Shown here: positions 57,666 through 64,000 of the stretch, piece by piece | Numbering within the stretch: the first letter of the stretch is position 1 | Layout of the letters: the number at the start of each line of letters is the position of its first letter | Assembly (NCBI GenBank): GCA_946407745.1 | Contig: CAMJPQ010000001.1 | Span: 218,810 to 282,809, forward strand | DNA length: 64,000 nucleotides | Source: an uncultured Clostridia bacterium | Lineage (GTDB): Bacteria; Bacillota; Clostridia; Christensenellales; Aristaeellaceae | Reading direction: 5' to 3' | The notes under the pieces: model-generated | What the model saw: only the letters and a program-made list of their open reading frames with translations | Databases searched by the model: none | Told to the model about the DNA's origin: nothing | Made by a program: the position numbers and the translations under genes

Positions 57666-58744
57666 CTCAGTTGCAGAGCAGACCGCCAGGCAAAAAGAAA
57701 AGAAATTATGATTCATCATGGAATGGACATAGAACATATCCAGATCCTACTGCTAATCAGGCCATATACGAAGACCTGATCAACAATCCCAGGAAATTTA
57801 TGGACGAGATCAACAAGGTCATGTCCATGGCCAACGAAGAGATACTGCGGTGGCTGATGGAGAACGACGAGGAGTATCTCGCCGCCCATGACGACGTGCG
57901 GACACAGCTGGCACAGGGCTGGCAGGAAACGCTGGACGACATGGCGGGCATCACCAAGACGGTATGGGAAGAGGTCGAAGAAATCATCAAGCAGGGCGAC
58001 GAGGCCATACTGGAGTTCCTTGGGGACAACATGGAGAAGTTCAAAGAGGCGTCCCTGTACGAGCAGCAGCAGATGTTTGAGGAATGGTCTGACATGATTG
58101 CCGAGTGGCGGAGGGCCTATATTGAGCTTCACCCTGAGCTTCAGCCGCACGACTTCGACGAGATTACGGGCGTGGACACGAGCACTCCGGAAACCACATC
58201 GACAACGGGTGGCCAAGGACGCAGCGAGAAAGGCGGCCCCGACTCGACACAGTCATGGATTACGGAACAGCCGATCATCAGGAGGGTACCGAGGCAAGAG
58301 ACCTTCATGCAACGCGCTCAAAGGGAAGTCACGGAAAGGACAACAACGGCGGCAACGCAGGTACAAAGTCTGCTGCGGCGTCTCGTTGGAAATGAAGGCG
58401 GGGCAAGATACGCTTCCGGCGGCATTGCCAACGCAACAGGCCCCGCGTGGCTGGACGGAACAATCCAAGCTCCGGAGCGCGTACTGTCTCCGAGACAGAC
58501 GGAGGTCTTTGAACAGTTGGTTTCCCTGCTGGACAGGGTGTGGGTGGGCAATCCGCTGAGCGGATACTCCCCCGAGCTGAACACAGAGAACGGCACGATT
58601 TATTTCGGTGACATCAACATCGAAGTGAATGGGCTGTCCGAGGACAGCGACTACTCCGACACGGCGGACAGGCTGATGGAGGAGATTGCCTACAAGATGA
58701 ATCGCGGAAAGCCGGTAGGCGGACTGCGGACAAGCAAAACCTGA
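57500..58744 (+). CDS. Tape measure protein C-terminal fragment fused behind an HTH remnant
   Basis: The 414-codon open frame has no good start (TTG 57500 only) because its first about 50 codons are the end of an HTH gene. From about residue 60 it is phage tape-measure-like: long acidic helices (NKVMSMANEEILRWLMENDE; WEEVEEIIKQGDEAILEFLG), a Ser/Thr/Gly linker and RYASGGIANATGPAWLDGTI, the conserved FASGG/W-DGT end motif. An intact tape measure would be 700-1500 residues, so over half is missing. A terminator follows. Confidence 0.7.
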   Translation: MALELDIQPRQYQRLECGEQPFSSVNIRLGLKICRFLQIDPFDLVLGERCSINQSTQLQSRPPGKKKRNYDSSWNGHRTYPDPTANQAIYEDLINNPRKFMDEINKVMSMANEEILRWLMENDEEYLAAHDDVRTQLAQGWQETLDDMAGITKTVWEEVEEIIKQGDEAILEFLGDNMEKFKEASLYEQQQMFEEWSDMIAEWRRAYIELHPELQPHDFDEITGVDTSTPETTSTTGGQGRSEKGGPDSTQSWITEQPIIRRVPRQETFMQRAQREVTERTTTAATQVQSLLRRLVGNEGGARYASGGIANATGPAWLDGTIQAPERVLSPRQTEVFEQLVSLLDRVWVGNPLSGYSPELNTENGTIYFGDINIEVNGLSEDSDYSDTADRLMEEIAYKMNRGKPVGGLRTSKT

Positions 58745-58754
58745 GAAGGAAACT

Positions 58755-58784
58755 GTGGGGCGGTGTAAGAGCCGCCCCACTTTT
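58755..58784 (+). terminator. Terminator after the tape-measure fragment
   Basis: GTGGGGCGG (58755-58763), 8-nt loop, CCGCCCCAC (58772-58780), then TTTT. Confidence 0.8.
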
Positions 58785-58923
58785 CCTGCAGTAATTTTTT
58801 TACTGTGAAATATGTAATCAAGAATGTCACCATTATGAATAGGAGAAAACAAAGGAAGGCTTCTCCCGTTCTGATGAGCTGACGGCAAAGCCCGATAAGG
58901 GTTACGAAGACAAGGCGAAAGGA

Positions 58924-59991
58924 ATGATCGGGATGATGGTGGCAGACGAAAAGCGTCCAATGGGTTTCTCCTACAACGGAATCCATTGCGAAGAAATGGG
59001 ACTGACCTATATTCCTGACGCAAAGGAGAAGTTCTTTTTACAGCCGAGCTACACGCCGCAGTCAGAAGACGTGACGGGGCGTGCGGGCGGTTACTGGTAC
59101 GGAAACAACGTGAAGGCGCTGAGCTTTGACCTTGAGGTCTTTTTCGACGAGCTGACCGAGGAGCAGATGGAGCAGTGGATGAACTGGGTTCACAGGGACA
59201 CGGAGGGCGAGCTGGTATTCGACGACCGCCCCTACGTGAGCTACCATGTGCATCCCTCCGACCGGCTGACGGGCAAGGTATACAAGCACCTGAGTTTTAA
59301 CGGGGATATCGTTTTTTCCGGGACATCCACCATCAAGTTCACCTGCTATGAGGTGTACGGTGTGATGGCCTACAAATCCTTTTCCGGGACGGACAGTGAC
59401 AACGCACAGGCGAGAACCGGCATTGTGTCAAGCTCGATGATGCCGTCGCTTTCCTCTTCCTCAAGGGGCGTGCAGCTGGTATACAACTGCGGGACAGAGG
59501 TATGCCCGACGGTGATTACCATCGGCGGGACAGCGCCAAACGGCGTGGTGATACACAACTACACGACCGGGGAAAGCTGCAGACTGGTCAAGCTTCCGGC
59601 GAGTGGAAACCTTGTGATTGACAGCAACGAAGGGTCTGTGAGGAGGAACGGGGAATTGGAGTTTGAATGGCATGACCTTGGATTCATCCATCTCGCACCA
59701 TGTATCCCCTACCGCAGGAACGTATTTGTGAACTACTCCTCTGGGAGTAACACAATCACATCCAACAGTCTTTTCCAGAAAAAGGATATCGGCAGGTACA
59801 TCTATGTCCACAACGGATGGAAGAAGATACAGGCGGTGAGCAACGACCTGTGCACAGCGACAGTGAACGGGAGCGTTTCCGCAAGCGGCCGGGGCCTGTG
59901 CATGATCGCGTGCATGAACGAGATTGCCATCACGGGAAACAATGTGAACCTCACGACATTCAGCATTGACTACCTGCCAAGGGTGAGATAA
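58924..59991 (+). CDS. Distal tail protein (Dit-like) of a siphophage
   Basis: The 355-residue protein follows AAGGCGAAAGGA; ATG 58936 is an alternative start. The N-terminal domain has MGFSYNGIHCEEMGLTYIPD, RAGGYWYGNNVKALSFDLEV and VFDDRPYVSYHVHPSDRLTG, the pattern of Dit/YomH-type hub proteins. These link tube and tail tip and often carry sugar-binding galectin-like C-terminal domains (here about 165-355). Next gene is the tail-associated protein, the standard order tape measure-Dit-Tal. Confidence 0.82.
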   Translation: MIGMMVADEKRPMGFSYNGIHCEEMGLTYIPDAKEKFFLQPSYTPQSEDVTGRAGGYWYGNNVKALSFDLEVFFDELTEEQMEQWMNWVHRDTEGELVFDDRPYVSYHVHPSDRLTGKVYKHLSFNGDIVFSGTSTIKFTCYEVYGVMAYKSFSGTDSDNAQARTGIVSSSMMPSLSSSSRGVQLVYNCGTEVCPTVITIGGTAPNGVVIHNYTTGESCRLVKLPASGNLVIDSNEGSVRRNGELEFEWHDLGFIHLAPCIPYRRNVFVNYSSGSNTITSNSLFQKKDIGRYIYVHNGWKKIQAVSNDLCTATVNGSVSASGRGLCMIACMNEIAITGNNVNLTTFSIDYLPRVR

Positions 59992-60003
59992 GGAGGGCTT
60001 GGA

Positions 60004-63000
60004 ATGATCAAAAACGGCCCTCATGTTTCCATTGACGTGTACGACTATGACAGGGAAGAAAAGCTGTGCAACCTGTATGACTCCACACTGGAAAGCCCGG
60101 GGCAGGCCAACTCGATTATCTACACCAACGAGCTGAGCGGGTGGCAGGAGCTGCAGTTCACCATGCCCTACATGGTGGACGGCGCTTACAACCACCGCTG
60201 GGACTTTGTGCGCAGCGAGTACATGGTGCGGCTGACCATCGGTGATTTCAAGGATTGGTTTGTGATGAGCAGGCCAAAGAAGCAGAAGGACAGCAAGGGC
60301 ATCAAGAACACAGTGACCTGCGGCCACCTGTGCACACTGCTGAAAACGAAATACCTGTACGCGCAGTTCGATGACACCAACGGCATCGGCACACTCCCCT
60401 ACCTCGCGGAGCATGTGCTGTACGGCACAGGCTGGACGATTGGCGCATCGGACGTGATGCTGGAAAAGGACGGCGTGACGGAGAAGGTAAGGTCGCTGAA
60501 GTCCTCCGAAAAGAAGGGCGCTTATCAGCTGATTACCGAGGTGTGCAACCTGTTCAACGCCTACCCGGTGTTCAACGGGAACGACCACACGGTGAGCTTC
60601 TACTCCATCAACCACAAGGGCGACCTGCGCGAGGTGATGATTGGCAAGGATGTGAAGTCCCTGTCGGTGGAAATCAACACAGAGGACATCATCACGCGGC
60701 TGTATGTAGAAGGTGAATACGCGGAGGACGGCTACGTCGGCATCGACGAGGTGAACCCGACCGGGCTGAGCTACCTGATGAACTTCGACTACTTCAAGGA
60801 ACTGGGGCTGTGGAAGGACAAGCATCAGCGGGCGCTGGACGAATACATCACTCAGATACAGGTTGCGGTAAAGCGGATCAAGAGCCAGGCAACAGACAAC
60901 AGTCAGCTGTCCAACAAGCTGAACACCCTGTGGGGGCAGTTCAAGTTCGCCGAATATGTACTGGAAAACGGCAAGATCAAAAAGACGCTGACAGGCGGCG
61001 AAAACCTGTACGGGCGCGAGGCCATTCAAGAGGGCGACAGCATCATCATTGTCAAGGGCGTGAACAACGCGGCAGAGACAGCGAACATCGTCTCCCCTTC
61101 TGACGCAATTGCCAAGCTGAAGGGCGCGGAGATCACCCGACGGTATTACGGCAAATACATGAACGACTACTCCAAGGGGAACGTAGACCTGACAAAGAGG
61201 CCGACGGTTTCCTCCGAGGCGATGAAGGCCTGCTCGTGGCCGGTAGCGGACGGGCAAAAGTTTCAGCTTTACATGCAAGGGTACACACCGCTTCTGCGAA
61301 ACGGCGTTGCCGTGTACCTGTGCCTGACGCCCATACAGACCGGCGGCAGCGTGCTGAGCGCCGCCGCTATGGAAGAGTATGTGGACAAGCTGGTGAAAAA
61401 CTGCGACACACTGGCGCAGGTAATGAGCGAGGACAGGAGCAACAAGAACCTGATCGTCTTTGCCAATGCGGACGCGGCGGCAGCTTCAGACCCCACCAAG
61501 GGGAATGACATTGACTCCATGGTCAGTATCTATTATGAGCGGGAGCTGAACAATGTGCCCAAGTATCCAGGCGCACCCGCTGTGTGGAACGAGAACACCT
61601 ACCGTGTGGTGATCGCCGGTGCGGACGGCGCGGTGGCATGGGCGAACGATGACAAGTACGCGCTGAAATACATCACGATGTCCTCCGGCAATATCGGTGC
61701 GAAGGAGAGCGCGATTGAGGGCCAGAAGGCTGTGATCAAGAACCTGGAGCGTGAGATTGACAAGCAGGTTCCCGGCACAGAAGAGGGCGACGCGGCGATT
61801 GAAAAACTGCGGGCGCAGATTGCCGAGGCAGAGCAGAGCATTGAAACACTGTACGCAGGCGACTGGGACAACGAAGGCCTGCGCGAGATGACCTATGAGG
61901 CGCTGGAATTGTATGAGCAGTACAGCGGCGAACAGGACAAGTTGGCTGAGCTTCAGCAGGCGCAGTTGGACATTGAGAATACCTTCGCGCAGAAGATGGG
62001 TGACTTCCTCCGTGACGGCTACTGGAGCGACACCAATTACATCCTTGGGCAGGAGAAGTACCTGTATGAGGACGCGCTGGACGTGATGGACGAGATGAGC
62101 AAGCCGAAGCTGAAGTATTCGGTGAGCCGGTACTCGCTGTCCAACCAGTTGGGATACGACATCGACAACTTCCACGTCAACACACAGATACGGCTGTACG
62201 ACCCTGATCTGCAGGTGAACGACCTGGTGTATGTGAAAAAAATCACCATGCATCTGGACGACCCACGCAAGGACACCATAGAGCTGAGCAATGAGAGCAT
62301 CCTGCTGCAGGGCAAATCGCTGGAGTCGATACTGTCAAGGATCAGCCTTGCGGCAGAGGGCATGCAGCAGAAAAAGTCGCTGTACGACAGGGCTGCCGCC
62401 ATCGGCGCGGATGGCTCCATCTATGTGGAGCGGCTGGAGGGCACCATCAACCTTGAGAGAACGAGACTGATGAGCGCCATCTCCAGTTGGTACACAGACG
62501 ACAAGGGCAACATCATGTTCGAAACCGTGGATGGCACGGCGGCCATGATGCTGTGCGGTGAGGGATTTATGATCGCTTCCGGCAGAAATGATGACGGGAG
62601 CTGGAACTGGAGAACTTTTGGTACAGGACGTGGTTTCACGGCTGATGCCATCGTGTCCGGCTTCATGTCCGCAGCGCGGATTGAGGCGGGCACCATTACG
62701 GTGGATCACGTCAATTCATCTTTCGGCAAAGACCTCGATATCTCGAGTAATGAGAGCATCACACTAAGCGCAAGCAAAGCGTGGGTGACGGAAATGCAGC
62801 AGCAGACGCTGAGCAGCATCGACGGGATGCTGGGATACCGGGTGGAGATCGACACCACACGGGACATACTCAACCAATACGAGCGGCAGACGACGCTGAA
62901 CGCGGTGGTATTCCACGGAAGGGACAATGTGACCAACAACATCCCGGCACAGTATTTCTTCTGGAAGCGTTCCTCCGGCAACGCAACTGCGGATACCGCG

Positions 63001-63402
63001 TGGAACGAGCAGGCCAGTCACCAGGGTGTGAAAAGCATTACGCTGAACGGCGCGGATGTGAACGGAAGCGCTAAGTTCATCTGTGAGCTGCGGGATGGCT
63101 TCAGCTGCGACGTGCAGGTGAAGACGGTATGGAACAACGCGGACGGCAGCCACACATGGCCGGACGGGAAATCGTTTGTGGTACAGCTGCAGGCGGACGG
63201 CGCTACTGTTGAAGGTAAGGTCGCCACACTGAATCAGGTACAGCAGACCTACACCTTCAGCGGGCTGATGAAATACGGCGTGAACGCGAGCACGGAGATC
63301 GTTTACGGACTGAACGTCGGCATTCTGCTGGGATACACACTGGCGGCAAGCCAGATCTCAGACGGCGTGATTACCGTGACCGTGACAGAGAACGCGGCAT
63401 AA
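60004..63402 (+). CDS. Tail-associated protein (Tal-like), receptor/tail tip
   Basis: This 1132-residue protein has RBS AAGGAGGGCTTGGA. Residues 1-400 match the tail-tip hub domain (ANSIIYTNELSGWQELQFTM; FVMSRPKKQKDSKGIKNTVT; AEHVLYGTGWTIGASDVMLE). Helical segments follow (about 560-660, IEKLRAQIAEAEQSIETLYA). A beta-rich shaft occupies about 660-960. Residues 1035-1132 are a CnaB-like domain (VQVKTVWNNADGSHTWPDGK ... QISDGVITVTVTENAA) similar to the end of the LRR protein at 17832. No peptidase motif is obvious. Confidence 0.82.
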   Translation: MIKNGPHVSIDVYDYDREEKLCNLYDSTLESPGQANSIIYTNELSGWQELQFTMPYMVDGAYNHRWDFVRSEYMVRLTIGDFKDWFVMSRPKKQKDSKGIKNTVTCGHLCTLLKTKYLYAQFDDTNGIGTLPYLAEHVLYGTGWTIGASDVMLEKDGVTEKVRSLKSSEKKGAYQLITEVCNLFNAYPVFNGNDHTVSFYSINHKGDLREVMIGKDVKSLSVEINTEDIITRLYVEGEYAEDGYVGIDEVNPTGLSYLMNFDYFKELGLWKDKHQRALDEYITQIQVAVKRIKSQATDNSQLSNKLNTLWGQFKFAEYVLENGKIKKTLTGGENLYGREAIQEGDSIIIVKGVNNAAETANIVSPSDAIAKLKGAEITRRYYGKYMNDYSKGNVDLTKRPTVSSEAMKACSWPVADGQKFQLYMQGYTPLLRNGVAVYLCLTPIQTGGSVLSAAAMEEYVDKLVKNCDTLAQVMSEDRSNKNLIVFANADAAAASDPTKGNDIDSMVSIYYERELNNVPKYPGAPAVWNENTYRVVIAGADGAVAWANDDKYALKYITMSSGNIGAKESAIEGQKAVIKNLEREIDKQVPGTEEGDAAIEKLRAQIAEAEQSIETLYAGDWDNEGLREMTYEALELYEQYSGEQDKLAELQQAQLDIENTFAQKMGDFLRDGYWSDTNYILGQEKYLYEDALDVMDEMSKPKLKYSVSRYSLSNQLGYDIDNFHVNTQIRLYDPDLQVNDLVYVKKITMHLDDPRKDTIELSNESILLQGKSLESILSRISLAAEGMQQKKSLYDRAAAIGADGSIYVERLEGTINLERTRLMSAISSWYTDDKGNIMFETVDGTAAMMLCGEGFMIASGRNDDGSWNWRTFGTGRGFTADAIVSGFMSAARIEAGTITVDHVNSSFGKDLDISSNESITLSASKAWVTEMQQQTLSSIDGMLGYRVEIDTTRDILNQYERQTTLNAVVFHGRDNVTNNIPAQYFFWKRSSGNATADTAWNEQASHQGVKSITLNGADVNGSAKFICELRDGFSCDVQVKTVWNNADGSHTWPDGKSFVVQLQADGATVEGKVATLNQVQQTYTFSGLMKYGVNASTEIVYGLNVGILLGYTLAASQISDGVITVTVTENAA

Positions 63403-63435
63403 AATGAAATACAAGGGAAAAGGAAGTGATTTGTC

Positions 63436-64000
63436 ATGGCGTCAGCGGTTGTGATTGCATCGAGTTCAAAGACCATTCTCGACTTAGCGGATGGCAAATC
63501 CATGTCAGTCAACATTACCGGCAACCAGCCAAGGACACAGATTTACGACGCGAACACGGCGCAGTATATACCTGACTGGTCTACAAGCGGGAACTACGTG
63601 GAGCTGACCCCTGTGATCTATCTCAACAGCGTACAGCAGGACATCACCGGCAGCGCGATGAGTATCACATGGACAAAGCGGGACGGCTCCAACGAGCCGA
63701 CCGCGCTGGAGACTGGCGAAACAGTAACCAACGGGAAGCTGAAGGTGACAAGGAACAAACTGGGCGAAGCGACCAGCAAAATGGTTACCTATATTGTGCA
63801 TGTGGCGTACACCGACCCGGAGAGCCACGAGACAGTGAACGTCAGCAATGAAATCACTTTCTCGATGACGCAGACAGGCATCAACGCACAGACGCTCAAG
63901 GTAAGCGGTTCACAGATATTCAAATACGCGAACGGCGTCACCACACCCAATGTCATTCAGATAAGAAAGACGGAAAGAGAACTGGAACTGAAAGATGATC
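63436..64000 (+). CDS. Partial siphophage baseplate/fibre protein
   Basis: The frame opens at ATG 63436 with GGAAAAGGAAGTGA upstream and runs off the right edge after 188 residues. It begins MASAVVIASSSKTILDLADG and has Ig-like beta strands (YVELTPVIYLNSVQQDITG; VTYIVHVAYTDPESHETVNV). It then has the ALKVSGSQIFKY-like text typical of tail proteins downstream of Tal in clostridial phages. Likely an upper baseplate or fibre protein; the C-terminal receptor part is not visible. Confidence 0.65.
   Translation, partial: MASAVVIASSSKTILDLADGKSMSVNITGNQPRTQIYDANTAQYIPDWSTSGNYVELTPVIYLNSVQQDITGSAMSITWTKRDGSNEPTALETGETVTNGKLKVTRNKLGEATSKMVTYIVHVAYTDPESHETVNVSNEITFSMTQTGINAQTLKVSGSQIFKYANGVTTPNVIQIRKTERELELKDD

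Overview
The window looks like a piece of a GC-rich Clostridia genome from a gut- or rumen-type Firmicute. The evidence is strong Shine-Dalgarno sites, PBSX-like tail genes, LytTR/AgrC-type two-component systems, secreted GH3 enzymes, a TnpV remnant and a PqqD/radical-SAM locus. No phylogenetic marker gene is present, so no species is named. Almost all of it is accessory DNA: one prophage, a carbohydrate-enzyme region between mobile-element scars, a small candidate RiPP locus, and part of a second prophage.

Region 1 (1-27390) is the right part of a prophage with a contractile tail. Late genes run on the + strand: neck/tail completion, sheath, tube, tail assembly chaperone with a -1 slippery site, tape measure, baseplate (hub-side protein, gp25-like, gpJ, gpI, gpX, gpD), then fibres and a leucine-rich-repeat receptor-binding protein. 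A sigma-region-4-like ORF, an opposite-strand HicB/HicA pair, SpoIID and NlpC/P60 lysis enzymes and holins follow. At the right end are a methyltransferase-like protein, a catalytic-domain-only tyrosine recombinase and a divergent control region with three CTGTACAG operators. The prophage ends in the 3' half of a tRNA-Ser(GCT) gene. Seven gaps between tail genes hold arrays of nested GC-rich palindromes, and an eighth array lies in frame between two lysis domains.

Region 2 (27391-50354) holds sugar-degrading genes: a GH35, then two modules that diverge from about 39-41 kb. Module 1 (- strand) is LytTR regulator, AgrC-like kinase, membrane-anchored GH3, small membrane protein and GH2. Module 2 (+ strand) is LytTR regulator, kinase, secreted GH3, membrane-anchored GH3 and an esterase with a frameshifted signal peptide. 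The promoters of both modules carry 21-bp-spaced direct repeats 30-31 bp upstream of the -10. Module 1 is bracketed by two degenerate copies of a tRNA-Trp 3' end, a long hairpin and the end of a phage gene.

Region 3 (50355-57290) begins with 1.8 kb of mobile-element debris (TnpV fragment, tRNA 3' remnant, 22-23 bp iterons, REP-like hairpins). A minus-strand operon follows with a radical SAM/SPASM enzyme, a 99-aa Gly/Cys-rich precursor candidate and a PqqD-like recognition protein. A large secreted beta-helix protein is transcribed divergently.

Region 4 (57290-64000) is a rearranged fragment of a siphophage-type prophage: an HTH remnant joined to the end of a tape-measure gene, then distal tail protein, tail-associated protein and a partial downstream protein running off the edge.
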